Program-made: the position numbers and the translations under genes | From: Takashimella koratensis | Taxonomy: Eukaryota; Basidiomycota; Tremellomycetes; Trichosporonales; Tetragoniomycetaceae | Direction: 5' to 3' | Assembly (NCBI GenBank): GCA_003116875.1 | Contig: BCKT01000001.1 | Location: 2,351,486-2,415,485, forward strand | DNA: 64,000 bases | Notes under the pieces: generated by a model | What the model was told of the DNA's origin: nothing | The model's input: only the letters and a program-made list of their open reading frames with translations | Databases searched by the model: none | Shown: positions 25,474 to 38,500 of the stretch, piece after piece | Layout: each line of letters starts with the position of its first letter | Position numbering within the stretch: position 1 is the first letter of the stretch

Positions 25474-25516
<43 letters not shown>
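25474..25516. repeat. CA dinucleotide repeat in the MOT1 leader
   Basis: About 21 uninterrupted CA units end 22 bp upstream of the MOT1 start codon, so they are probably transcribed in the 5' UTR. Confidence 0.9.
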
Positions 25517-25517
<1 letters not shown>

Positions 25518-25537
25518 TCATAATCACCCCCCACACC

Positions 25538-28500
25538 ATGTCGTTCAGGTAAGCCCACCCTCTCCCCCTCCACCTCCTTTATCCCCCTCCCCACCCTGAC
25601 CCCCCCGCCCTCGCGCTCATCGCTGACGATCCGGTCCTCCTTCTCACCCACCGCTTCTAGGCAAGACAAACTCGTCGTCTTGCTAGAGACCGGCACGTCT
25701 CAGCAGGTCCGACGCACAGCTGCCAAGCAGCTTGCCGACCTCTCTTCCAAAACCTTTGCCGCTCGGCCAAAACGAGAAGTACCTGATCAGGCCGCACCTA
25801 AACCCGAGCCGGATACCTTAACAGCCGCTCAAGATGGCGCCGTAGAGGTGAAGCCAGACCTCAGTGCCGAGGCCGATATCAGACCAAAGATCGAAACGGA
25901 GATCGACAACGATGTCAAGCTGCAAATACCCGAGGAGAGCCAAGCAGCCAAAGACGCCGACGGAGAAACCGCGCCAACGACGATCGAGAAGACCGAGCAG
26001 CAGTACGAATTTGACGCGTGGTCTGATGCGCTAGAGACGATTGCCAAAGTCACCCCACTGCTATTCAGCAAGTCCTCCGAGACGCGTCACGCGGCCGCCT
26101 ATGCTCTAGGCCTACTCGCTACTCAACTACCCTCATGGACTGCCCCTTTCCCCACCCGCTCTCCCTCCGGCTTCACTTCTGCACCTACCGCCTCCGGCCC
26201 CCGCGCGCTCGATCCATGTCCTATCGACGGTGTACCCGGTGCACTCGACATCCCTTCAGTCCTTCGTAAACCCTCTCTCCTCGCATCCGCCGGGCGAGAG
26301 TACATTGCCAAACCCTCTGCCGGCGACAGGGCCAAGCGCAGAAAAGCGATGATGGGGAGTATCGGCCTCGGCGATGCCGTTGGCGGATGGGGCGAGGACG
26401 TGGATAGAGTGATTGGAGAGGACGAAGAGGATGGGGATGCAGAAGGGAGCGGGACGCAAGGGTCGCCAGCGAGGAGTCTAGGGCAGGATAAGGTTCCAAC
26501 ACCCAAGGACATCTTCGAGGGTCTCAGTGCAAGGCAGATTACCATGATCAAGCGGAAAAAGGGCGATATCGTCGAAGAGGCAAACAAGTTAGTCCCAAAT
26601 CTTACTCGATGAGTAGCTTGAGTGAGTGTGGAGAATGAACTGATGAATGCTTCTTCCACTGCTAGGATGCGCCGACTCAATGCCAAGACGGCAGGTTCGT
26701 CCGACCCACCGACTCGGCAGTCATCACCTGCCAAGGCCGAGTTGGACGAGGGAACCAACGGCGACACTCCTTCCCAGGCTTCCAACTCCAACGCGGTAGT
26801 CATTGACCCTGGTCGGAAAATCGAGCCCACCGCTCCTCCCGTGGACAACAAGCCAACCCTCCACCTGGTCCCCGGCCACTCTCCTTGGTCTGTCGTCGTG
26901 CTGGACCTCATCCCGCGCTTGACCGACCCGAAGTGGGAAGTCCGGCACGGTGCCGCTCTCGGCCTCATGGAGGTCCTACGGTCGACAGGCGCGTCGATCG
27001 GGTGGGGGTACGACGGATTCCTCATTGCCGTAGCGAGGCAGCTGCTCCAGCTCCTCGCCCTAGACCGGTTTGGCGACTTTGTAGGCGATACAGTCATCGC
27101 GCCAGTCCGTGAGACCGCGGCTCAGGCGCTCGGAGTCACCCTCAAGTTTCTCGATACAGGGGACGCGGCGCGGGCAGGGGAGGGGGGGAACAAAGGCGCA
27201 GTGAGGGAGGTGCACGAGACGTTGATGGCCATGGTTAGGCAGTCGTGGGCTAAACGAGGTCAGAACGTACCACCCGGCGAAAAGTTTGCGTGGGAGGTCC
27301 GACACGCTGGTCTTTTAGGACTCAAGTATCAAGTCGCTGTCAGGCCAGATCTCTTATCCCTACCCCTAGGCGCAGTTGATAGCGTCGACGCAAAATTTAT
27401 AATCGACACCGATGTCAAGGGTTTGACATCTCCTAGCTCGACACTTCTCGATGATGTGATATCCGCTGCGATCCTCGCGCTTGGCGAAGTCGACGACGAC
27501 GTCCGCTCCGTCGCTGCCTCGGCATTGTTACCGATCACCGCGCACCTGACCTCGCCTCAGCTCATCGAGACGCTGTGGGACTGCCTCGCGGAGGGCGGGG
27601 ACGAGCTGGGCAGTAGCACGGGCGCGGTCATGGATCTCGTTGGGGCCTTGCTCGAGCACCCGGCAGTTATCGCGATCATGGCGGACCCTTCACGCGATGG
27701 CTCGAGCGCCATGAGCGAGGTGATCGACGTCGACGCTGTGGAGGTGAACGGGAAGAACGTGCAGTCACAGGATAGGTCAAGAAGGTCGCTGATCGGTCGG
27801 ATCTACCCGTTCATGCGACACACGATCGCCTCGGTCCGCTTAGCCGTCGCCAAGGCGCTATACGTACTAATCACGGTTGACGGACTCCCTCAGGCCGATT
27901 GGCTCGACCTCGACGTTTGCTCATTGTTGTTTCAAAATCTCGTGCTTGAGGAACGGGCCGAGATTCGACAAGTCTCGTTCAACGCGTTCGCTGCGGCCTT
28001 GCCCCAGGTCCTCGGATATTCGACCGGCGGGCTTGAAGACGCCGTGGCTCGATGGTATGCGCTCGCGATGACGGTCCCCGGGAACCGACTGGAAGAGCAC
28101 TTGTTCGTCCGTAAGGGGAAACGAACCAGCGGCCACGATGTGGATAAACCAATTGTCGCAGGGGACTTGAGTCTGGTTTCGATGGATACAATATACAGGA
28201 CTCGGATCGCAGCTTCTAAAGCCCTCGCTCTCGTCCCGCTCTCGGCTCACGACGTGATGGCGTACCTCTCCTCGGGTGTCGCTCACCAGGTCTTCCTCTC
28301 CGCGGCGATCGTTCAAGAGATGGTCGCTGCCTCACGCGTCTCCCCTGATCCACGACCACTACCTTCTTCCGACGCGCTGATCGCTTACATCTCCGCCCCT
28401 CCACCCGCTACGTACTTTGAGATGGCGATGCTCTTGTCCCGCTTGCAGACAGAGTGCAAGGGTCTCCTCTCCGCGCTCACTGTCGAAGGGAAAATCAACA

Positions 28501-31500
28501 AAGATCGTATCCCGGACCTACCTTCCCGAGTCGACCCGCTTGGTCACAACGCCAGCGACGTTTTCACCCTCGACACCGCCCGCAAATCGGCTACAGCGAC
28601 ATTTGACGCTTTGCTCAAACTCATCAAACCAGCGGGGAAAGGCTCGATCCCGAGTTTGAGAGAGAAACAACGTAAAGTCGTCGCTGCGATCGGATACTAT
28701 GGTGCCACAAAGGACAGATACGACGTCCAAGTTGCCGCAGCTGTAGCGGGTGCGATCGTCGCGCTGGGTCAGATGCCGCCCAAGCTCGGCGGAGTTATCA
28801 AGGCCGTCATGGATGGAGTGAAGAAAGAGGAGAATGAACTACTTCAACACCGGGCAGCGGAATCCGTCGCGTCGCTTATCCAATTCTGCACGAGCCCAGC
28901 GATGGAAGGAAGACCCAACCCAGTGGATAAAGTATTAAAGAATCTCTTCACTTTTTTGAATTCGGATACGACTGTAACCCCCGTTTTCAATCCAATCGGA
29001 GAAGGGATCGTGTCGCTGAAAGAGGAGAACAAGGCCGGTGGAGCAAGTGTGGGTGCGGCGGGGCCGGGGAGGAGAGGAGGTGCAGCAAGCGGGAAAGACG
29101 TCGTTCCGGAGGAAACGGAGGATCAGATCGCGGCAAGAGTGATGAGGCGAGGTGCACAATCGGCTCTATCTTGCGTCGCGACGAGATTTGGAGCAGACCT
29201 TTTCGACGCAGTGGGGAAGTACTGGGATTGTCTTGGTTCTTCTCTCCTCTTCGCTCCTACCCCTTCAGCGCTGGAATCGGCTCTTTCCCCACCCGCCCCT
29301 CCCGCGGACCCTACCTCGACACCCGCTGCCCCAGGAGCTACTTTGGTATTCGGACAAGACCTGATCGACAGCCTGACCTCGCTCCGACTCTTGGTCCCGT
29401 ACCTCCACCCTTCCCTCTACCCGAGACTCATGACCCTTTTCCCGCCCCTCGTGGCGGCGCTCCAAGTCGCATCGCCCTTAGTCAGAAACGCAGCGAGTAA
29501 AGCCGTTGCAGCAGTTTGCGATACAGTTACCACAGAAGCAATGAAGTTGATCGTGGATGAGGTAGTGCCGCTCGTTGGGGACGCAAAAAGGGTTCATGCG
29601 AGGCAAGGCGCTGTAGAGGTCATCCATCGTGAGTTTGGGACTGAGAATTGGAGGGTTGGGCCAGAAGATAGATGGCGAATCACGAAGACGCAGCGAAGGA
29701 AGAAGTGCATTAAAATCTGGGATGGAGAGCTGATAACTTTGTGGATAGATATCATCAACCTACTCGATCTCAAAGCGTTGCCATATGTCCTCTTCCTGAT
29801 TGTCCCGATCTTGGGAAGAATGAGCGACCCGGATGAGCATACGAGGCTGCTCTCAACGAGCACGTTTGCGTCTCTCGTCAAGATGGTTCCTCTAGAAGTG
29901 AGTGAAGAGTATAGCGAGGCCCAACTTCTGCCTTCCTCTCTCGTTCGCAAGCATTCCTGGTCGTCAACAAGCTGATCCCCCTCCCCCCCTGCTCAGGCCG
30001 GTATCCCGGACCCCGCCGGGTTCTCGCCCGACCTCTTGGCGAAACGCGACGAAGAGCGACAGTTCCTGATGCAGCTCCTCGACGGATCAAAGGCCGAACA
30101 GTACGCGATCCCAATCAAGATCAAGGCAGAGTTGAGGCAATACCAGAAGGATGGTGTGAGCTGGCTCGCGTTCTTGGCAAAGTACCAGTTGCATGGGATC
30201 CTCTGTGATGGTGAGTCTTAAGTCCACAACCATGAGAGTGCGAGTGTAGAGAGCGTATCAAAGGTTCTGCTAACAATATGTCCGCTACTACCGCAGATAT
30301 GGGTCTAGGCAAATCGTTGCAGACTATCTGCATTGTTGGGTCGAAACACCACGAGCGAGCCACTCGGCACAAAGTCACCAACTCGGTCGACTCTGCCCAC
30401 CTTCCCTCACTGATTGTATGCCCACCCACCCTCACCGGGCACTGGTACTATGAGATTGAAAAATTCACCGACTCGACTACCCTTCGACCTATCCAATATG
30501 TTGGTAGCGCCTCTGAGCGTGCCGCACTTCGATCTCGACTGACCGCCCACGACGTCGTCATCACCTCTTACGAGGTCGTACGTAACGATATCGATTTCCT
30601 CGGTCGGATCGACTGGCTCTACTGCGTTCTCGATGAAGGTCACGTCATCAAGAACGCAAAGACGAAACTCTCTTCCGCGGTTAAACAGATCCGAGCTCAA
30701 CATCGATTGTTGCTGTCGGGTACTCCGATCCAAAATAACGTGCTTGAGCTATGGAGTCTATTCGATTTCCTCATGCCTGGGTTTCTAGGTAGTGAGCGAG
30801 CGTTCAACGATAAATTCTCTAAACCGATCCTCGCGGATCGAGATGGGAAAGCGACCGCCAAAGAAAGAGAACAAGCTGCTTCCGCACTAGAGGCATTGCA
30901 TAAACAAGTTCTCCCGTTTCTTCTCCGTCGATTGAAAGAGGACGTACTAAACGATCTTCCGCCAAAGATTATTCAGGACTATTACTGCGAATTATCGGAT
31001 ATTCAAAAGGCGCTATACGACGAGTTTTCGCGGTCCCGAGCGGCCGAGGAGGCTGGTGAGGTCGTAGGAGGGAAAGAGGCAGAGGTGGTTGGAGAGAGTG
31101 AAAAGGGGCAAGGACAGCAACATGTGTTCCAAAGTCTACAGTATCTGAGGAAACTGTGTAATCATCCGGCGCTGGTGATGGGATCAGGAGGGCAAGGGGT
31201 CGCTTCAATCGCCAAGAAGATTGGGAAAGAGTTGCCGCCGATTACGGATATCTCGCACGCCCCGAAACTCGAGGCCCTCAGGTAAGTATCGTCCACGAGC
31301 TGGGAGGTAGTTGGGAGTGTGTCCATCAAGTGGCTACTTTCGCCCTTGCTCGATATATGTGCGATGCTGAAAATACTCCTAGGCAACTCTTGACCGACTG
31401 CGGGATCGGGCTACCTTCTACCGACAAACTCGCTGCGGATGATTTCTCCTCACACCGCGTTCTCATCTTCTGTCAACTCCGACCAATGCTTGACCTAATC

Positions 31501-32277
31501 GAGCGTGACCTATTCCGAACTCACCTACCTTTAGTCTCTTATATGCGTATGGACGGCTCCACCGACCCGAAGAAACGACACGCTATCGTTCAGACATTCA
31601 ACAACGATCCCCGAATCGACGTGTTGCTGCTCACCACCTCGGTAGGAGGGTTGGGACTTAATTTGACAGGAGCCGATACGGTTATTTTCGTCGATCATGA
31701 TTGGAATCCAATGAAGGATTTACAAGCGATGGATCGAGCGCATAGGTTGGGTCAGAAGAAAGTGGTCAATGTGTATCGGTTGATCACTCGTGGAACACTC
31801 GAGGAGAAGATCATGGGGTGAGTTACTGAAATGCAGATTCGAAGTGAGGTTTTGAGCTGATATTGGGAACTCGACCTTTCGATAATCGACAATCGTCAAT
31901 CGGAAACAGGTTGCAAAGGTTTAAACTGAACATTGCGAGCTCGGTGGTGACACAGCAAAACGCGGGTTTGGGATCAATGAACACGGGAGAAGTGCTCGAC
32001 CTGTTCAAAGTCTCTTCAGAACCTACCAAGACCAAGGCAGCGGGATCAAGTACCTCTGGACCTACCGGTGCAGGGGTTTTATCGACCAGCAAGATTCTCG
32101 AGGGGTGAGTACATCGCTTGAACTTGGGTTCCCCGAGGTCGAAGAGAAAAGATAAACATGCTTTTGATCGGTTTACTGACATTTCAACGTATTTACTTTT
32201 TCATTAGGCTGGAAGACTTGCCGCCCGAGGACGAGTACGCCGAGTTGTCGTTGGACAATTTCCTCAGCAAAGTGTAG
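25538..32277 (+). CDS. MOT1: MOT1/BTAF1 TBP-removing ATPase
   Basis: This is a Swi2/Snf2 ATPase that strips TATA-binding protein from DNA and recycles it, acting in the nucleus. Nine exons (25538-25548, 25661-26587, 26666-29628, 29749-29897, 29997-30210, 30297-31281, 31383-31817, 31910-32104, 32208-32277) join in phase to 1982 residues, close to family size. The first exon has only 11 nt. Residues 1-1350 are HEAT-like helical repeats, with an acidic insertion near 230-290. The helicase core follows: DMGLGKSLQT (motif I), DEGHVIKN (motif II, with the family-typical DEGH), LSGTPIQNN (III), TTSVGGLGLNLTGAD (V) and DRAHRLGQKK (VI). Intron 3 (120 nt) is a multiple of three and free of stops. The protein ends in NFLSKV. 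Confidence 0.95.
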
Positions 32278-32336
32278 AGGAAAAATTGAGGAGGATGTAG
32301 ATTGAAAAGAGGACATGCTGGGTGAGAAGAGGGTGG

Positions 32337-32446
32337 AGACGAAGACGAAGACGAGGACGAAGACGAAGACGAAGACGAAGACGAAGACGAAGACGAAGAC
32401 GAAGACGAAGACGAAGACGAAGACGAAGACGAAGACGAAGACGAAG
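32337..32446. repeat. GAAGAC hexanucleotide array
   Basis: About 17-18 nearly perfect GAAGAC units begin 60 bp after the MOT1 stop codon, probably in its 3' UTR. The frames read as Lys-Thr, Asp-Glu or Arg-Arg repeats, but none is joined to a credible gene. Confidence 0.9.
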
Positions 32447-33071
32447 ATGAAAATGAGGACGAAGATGGACAGGAAATATGACGGTCAGAAGAGGACTAGC
32501 CATATACATTGTAGCAATCATTCATATCGGCACCAAATGCATATCGGTTTGTCCGTATCCACTCACTCACCATGATCGAATCCTGACCCTCACTCAGGGC
32601 TGGTGAATCGCTGCCACTGTACGAGGCCAGCATACTACACCGTAGAGCAGCAGCCATCCATTCACCTCCGCCCATACCGTAGAATTCTCCGCAGAACGAA
32701 CGACCTTGTCCAAACCTCGCTCTCACCTCGTTTCTCACTCTTGTCGATCCTTACACTTGCCGATCTCACCTCACTCTCTCTCTCTCTTTCTCTCTGATTC
32801 AAATCGCGACCTGACCTCGAGTTCTGGGCATGAGCGCCCTTCCTTCCTTTGGGGTCCTTTGGATCTACGCCCATGCCCCTTTGGTTTTCCCCCTGTTGTT
32901 TCTGAACCCAAGAGCCAGATTTCACGCACAGACCTTCCCTCCCCTAGGATTGACTCTTTTCCTGGCCTGCGGTTGAGACAGGGCAGGGAACGGGGAAGAG
33001 GGCAGGAAGAGGGAAGAGGGAGATGGAAGGTGCGATGCGAACGTGTGTGTCTATGTGTAGGGCGGTGACGG

Positions 33072-33114
33072 CGATGATGATGATGATGGTGATGGTGATG
33101 GTGATGGTGATGGA
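33072..33114. repeat. GAT/GGT trinucleotide tract
   Basis: Five GAT units run into alternating GGTGAT units. It lies in a region without a supported gene. Confidence 0.85.
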
Positions 33115-35378
33115 TGACGGTTGATCCGAACGCGACGACCCGTCAACGTTGAGAGACGACTATGACCACTTCTCTGATTTCATGTCTCGTCGCTGTCTCT
33201 CTCTCACTCATTGCTCATCCCTCACCTGACCTGACTTCAGACACGCAATCCCATCTCCAGTCCCAGTCCCAGTCCCAGTCAGTCCCCTTGTCGTATCTCA
33301 TCAACCACACCATCGCCCTGCCGACGACCCGACCAACCAACCCACCGGTCCCTCTCTCCGCCGGGCTCCACCGCACTGCGCCCCGATCGTCATTCGGTCG
33401 ATACGTTTCACCTAGTCCCGGCGCCAATGTAAGTCCACGAGTCTATCCTGGGGTCATGTGGACAGAATGTACTCTTGGAATCTGTACATCCCATCTAACC
33501 CCCACCATCTACCACCCACCATCCTCCCATCCCGCGGGGCCGAAATATAAACCAGTACCAGCACCCAATTCAATCCAATCGTCATTGTACATTACACGCA
33601 GTCTAACGCTAGCGCTCGACCAAATAGAACGGACATAGACGCACACACCCACATACTGTCCTGTCGCATTGCATCGCACGCAGGATACGCAGCGTTGCAT
33701 CTCAAACAAGAGACAAGAGACGAGACAACAGGAAAACATCATTGTCCTTGACCGGTCTCATCTCGCATCCCTCCACTACACTTACCATCTCAACCTCACC
33801 TCGACCTCAAATTTCAGCCTCGAGCACGACCTGGGTTGTCCAACACTTGTCTCTGTTGACGATTCGCGAGTCTAGTATTCAGCCCAAACACAGTGAGCTC
33901 CCTAACCCAGCTTGTCTCGTCCTCGGCCCGTCCACATCTCAATCTCATCCACATCTCACTCTCACACATGCTCAGCCACCCTCCCTCACCCCTCTACTCC
34001 TACCTTCTACCTTCTTCCTGCTCTCTTGTACCCTCTACCCCTTACTCAGCCCTTTAACACTCTACCCCCGCTGCTCACCTATCGCACCTTTACTCCCACA
34101 ACCGCCAACAACTCCCTCAACACCCTCACCCACCGCCCCTCCACCCACCCTGCAGGAGACTACCATGACGTTCAGCGGCTGATTCGGTCTCTAGACGTCC
34201 CTGCCTTTTGTCGTTACCGTGGTTTCAGCCTTCGTTTCGTCGACCCGATCGCTCTCCAACTTTTCTACCTTCTCCTGCCCTAGCCCTCGACGACGGCTTA
34301 CCCATATCCCTCGGCTGCTCTCCCGTCATCCTCCTCTCTCTCTTCCTTCTTCCCTCCTCCTTCTGCACCCGTTCCCCATTCACCATTCGCCAGCATTCAA
34401 GGCGACGTGGCGTAAAAGTATCGCATCGCACTCATCGCATCGCATCGCATCGACATACGACCATCGTACCCCGCCGTCTCCAAAACGACACGACTCCACT
34501 TACCGCTCGCCGACCGCGCCTCGTCGCCAAGCGCTCGTCAAGTCTAGTCCCCGTCATCGGTCAAAAAGCCCCGCAGTAGGTTGCGTCACAGAAACCCAAC
34601 CGCGTTTCCAGGATAGATATAGACTATGTGAGTAACCGTTACCATAGTTCGTCTCCTTTACACGCCCACATGCACCGGTCCCACTCCCGGCCAAGTCGTC
34701 AACCTTTCGCGCTACCCCCTCTCCCTGCCCCTCTCTGCATTCCCACCCCTGTACTCCATACTCCTCCTCACCGCGATACCGCGCCACACCTCCTGCTCTC
34801 CCCTCCCTCTCGCGTCGGTGTCCGAAGCACACGTCCCCTCTCTCCTTTCAGCACGCCCCGACGCCCTTCTCTCCCTTTGGCGTGCTCATGCCTCCCACCG
34901 CCGCCTACTCTTTTCTCCTCTTACCGGGCCATGGCTCCTGTCGACCACTCTAGCCTCGTTCGCCTCCATTGTAGCCAATCAATCTCTCCGTCCTTCACCT
35001 CCCACCCCTGCCATGCTCGGCTCCCAAGGCCGTCGGTCGCACCGGGGGATCGGCCATGCTGACTCCTCTCTGATCAAACAGAAAAACCCGACCGGTGCAC
35101 GTTCCGACTCTCCTTTGACGCTCAAGTCGCCTCCAACGCGGGACGTACGACATCTGCCTAGGACAAAAGGACAAAACAAATTCCTCGCTCATTCACACGC
35201 GTACGAGACCTCCGTCAGTCCTCACCGCCGCATCTCTTCGCCTCCATTCCCCCTCTTGTCGTCGGTGCTCAGAGGTCAGAGGCTGGAGCGATTCGACGAC
35301 GAGTCTTGATCACGTCAAGGACAGTTGCGTCAAGCTGTGTCATTCGTTGAGTCGGGAATAATCAAAAGAAGTTGCAGT

Positions 35379-35461
35379 GTGAGTCGGGTTTCCCCCCTCA
35401 TCCTCACTCTACCCTCGCCACCTCGCCCTTGTCGTCTCGCTAAGCAGATCTCATCTCACAG
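35379..35461 (+). promoter_or_regulatory. probable 5' UTR intron of the 35522 gene
   Basis: A GTGAGT donor at 35379, a CTAAG branch-like motif and an ACAG acceptor at 35460-35461 define an 83-nt intron. It lies 60 bp before the start codon and in phase with nothing coding upstream. This is inference from splice consensus only. Confidence 0.4.
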
Positions 35462-35521
35462 ATCTCACTTCCCAGGCTCGTTAACCATCCCGAACATTGA
35501 CTCAAACTACCCGACGACGGT

Positions 35522-38500
35522 ATGTCGGTTCACGTCTCGCAGGTACCTCTGGCTCCAGGTCGGTCGCCTACTTCACCGACGAGCTCGACCTTTGCCGCAG
35601 AGCTCGCTCGACCGCCTTCTTCCCTACTCATCTCCAACGTCGCGCCGGTCCCTACAACACCAGGTTTCACCTCTCGACCACTGCTCGACGCCTCGTCTTA
35701 CTCCCCCTTCCCCACCATTCCAGGCTCTGGTCACTCCCGCGATCCCTTCGGCCTAAACGCCTACCTTCTCAATCCTCAGGACGCACTCTGGGACTATATG
35801 GCCCCTGCGCAATCCGTGCAGCCGGGCCTCGACGCGGTCGACATGGATCGAGCCGAGACAATGTTTGACCCAGACTCGGTGATAGCTATGGACTCGGAGC
35901 TAGGCGGGGTCAAGCGGCAACGACGAAAAAGTCTCGTCCAACGCGCATCGTCCATGATGTTCCGCCGCTCATCGCCGCTCACCGCACCGCCAGTTCTACC
36001 CAGCGACGAGGGAGCAGAGACCGACGACTCCCAGGTAGACGAGGTCGTGCAGATCATTGAGCAGCCACCGAAAGCGAAGCAGAGGTCTCCGGGGCGGCGA
36101 AGTTTGCGGCGAGTCTTACACACTCGTCGGCAATCTGAAGGCTTTCCTTCCCCTCCCTCACCTGTCCCCGAGCTCCCTGTCCCACCTGTACCCGAGATTC
36201 CAGTGCAACACATGACGAGCCAGGAGGACGCGTCCTCCATCTCTTCCGCATCTACCACGCCATCGATGACCTCCTGCTCCAGCGTCAGCGTCGCAACGTC
36301 CGGTTCGCCCGCGTCATCATCGACGACTCTCCCTCTCCCACCATCCACGCCCATGTCGAGCCGGTCTCAGTCCACGTGCAGTGCCATCAGCTCGGCGAGC
36401 TCGGACAGCAGCGACGGGATCAAGACGCCCGCTGACGCTGAGGACGTTGCACTTGAGCGTAGGATGGTGCCTGTCGATTTGGCGAACGCGCTCGAGAGCG
36501 CCGAGGCGGCGAGTCGGAGCAACATCAAGGGATCGGTGTCGACTGGGGGCTGGAGGTCTTGGCTAGGCGGTAAGAGGGGGTCGAAGATCAGAGATTCTGC
36601 TAGCGCGATCATGAGCTCGACGTCAAGGTCGACTTCGAGTAACTCGACTTCTGGCTCTCCGGTCAACCTGTCGCCCGAGCTCAGGTCAATCCCGCTCGAT
36701 CCGTCCCCGCATATCATCTCGAGGTCGGTCTCCCCGGCTCGACCACGATCGAAGCAATCCTCGTTACCGCCCGAACCACTCCGAGCGCGTTCGGCGCAGC
36801 AACTCCGCCGCATGTCCATGTCCAAGCTCAACGCCCTGCGCACGCCCTCGCCTCACCCGTTAGCCCTCGTACTGCTTCGACAGTACTCCAACCTCCCTGG
36901 CGAAGTCGCGTCCTCCATCCCTGCCAGTCGAAGAGTCTTCCCCCGGTCCGTCAACTCGCACCGTGCACTCACCGACTCGCCTGCCGCCGTTGTCCGTGGG
37001 GGTCTTCGAACCAGCCTCGCGATCCAGTCTGTGATTAGTAAAGTCGACCAAGGGATCCTCCCTGAGATCGTTCTTCTTAACCTCAACGCTCGAGTCCCCC
37101 CGAACTCCCGCGCACCGTCACGCCGATCGAGGCCCCGGGGCGTGAGAGACTTCATCTCCCGCCCGCCGTTCGAGGAGCGTCATTTGGTGTTTTACGGAAA
37201 CGACACGTTCTCACATGTGAGCATGGCTCGACCGGGGAACGCGGTGTGGGATTTGGATTTTAGCAAGTATATGCTCGCCCTGTCGAAGGTGGAGGAACCG
37301 CCGCCTGTTGAAGTGAGTAGCGAGGCGCTGGGTGTAGGAGAAGGGTGGGCGGGACCGGTGCCTCGTGCGTCGATCGGAGAGCGGGACGAGGTCGACGAGG
37401 TGCTCAAGCTTGTCGTCGGGTGTGGCGAAGCTTTGTCGGACCGGCCCCGTAACGAACCGAGTGGACCAAATGCCAAAATCGAGGCAGGAGACAGAGATCA
37501 ACCGATTCTTCGTCTTCCCAAACTCGACGCTATTCGGATCCCGACCGCAACAACAACCGAAGTGGAAATCCAAGCAACAGAAGAGATCATCGACTTGCCC
37601 CGCTCCGACCTCACTACCGACGTCTCGGCATTCATAAACTTCCCTCCGACCCTCTTTGGCGCCCAGTTCCCACCTCCGCCCAAACCGCCAATGGCATCTT
37701 CGTTTCGACGCAGCGTGGTCGGCAATAGGTCGCCGAAGATGTGGGAGAGTTCGGATGATAGTGATGATGAGCGATTGTCGGTGACGTTGGATCGGAGTCG
37801 AAGGGCCAGCTCGAGTAGTAGTAATGGGAGTGGCGGTCGGGGTGGGGTAAGGGGCGGGAACGGGCTGCACCGAGCGAAATCAGAGATTAGCTTGCGTCCT
37901 GAATCGCCAAGGACGAGGACGCATAGCCAGCCCGACGGAGAGAAAACTGCGGTTCACCCCTCGGGCTCGGGAGACCGAGGACACCCAAGCTTGCGAGCCC
38001 GACCACGATCATCATTCGTCATCTCCAGCGTCTCCAAGCACACCCAACGTCCCACCTCGACGGCGTGGTCCGCTTCCCCGCTCCCGACCTCGCTGACCGC
38101 ATCCATATCATCGTCATCCTCGTTCTCAAAGTACCTCGACCCCGAAGAAGCGCTGGAACAGGTCACTCGTGCCCGAGAGAGAAGAGACGAGTTCAAGTCG
38201 GGTGAACTTGCGAGACGGGCCGATGCGGAGAAAGTTCGAGAGAGGATTGAGAGCCTAGCTGGGGTGGCCGGGGTCAAGGGAGACAACATGAAGCAAGGAT
38301 CAAAGTCGGCACCTACTTCCGCAACGTCGACGAGGAGGATGTCGTTGGTTGTACCGGGTCAAGAACAAGCCAAGGCTGCGCTCATGGCGAAACGAAGATC
38401 GACACCAAACTTACTCGCTTCCGTCGCGGAATCTCACGAGACCCAGGTCATGTCGACTCGAGCCCAGCCGGAAAACGACGTGGCTGATTTGCGTAACGGA

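Larger units (their letters stand above)
23198..25537. other. gene-poor divergent interval upstream of MOT1
   Basis: These 2.3 kb carry the promoters of the GPI-protein gene and MOT1. The left part is purine-rich and low in complexity; the right part, after 24.9 kb, is less GC-rich. A tentative small gene is listed separately at 23990-24788. The last 200 bp before MOT1 are a CA- and C-rich leader. Confidence 0.5.
32278..35521. other. long repeat-rich interval upstream of the 1233-residue protein
   Basis: These 3.2 kb have no gene I can support. They contain the GAAGAC array, a GAT/GGT tract at about 33072-33114, CCAGTC units at about 33257-33286, and ATCGC units at about 34420-34452. Several hundred bp are pyrimidine-rich. 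The Ser/Pro-rich open frames here are by-products of that composition. The right part is probably promoter and leader of the gene at 35522. Confidence 0.45.

Noticed and set aside
32315..32575. Lys-Thr repeat protein after MOT1
   Set aside because: A frame through the GAAGAC array only; begins after the MOT1 stop and has no non-repeat sequence.
33162..33638. Signal-peptide-like frame beginning MTTSLISCLVAVSL
   Set aside because: After the first 20 residues it becomes repeat-derived Ser/Gln/Pro sequence; no splice model joins it to anything convincing.
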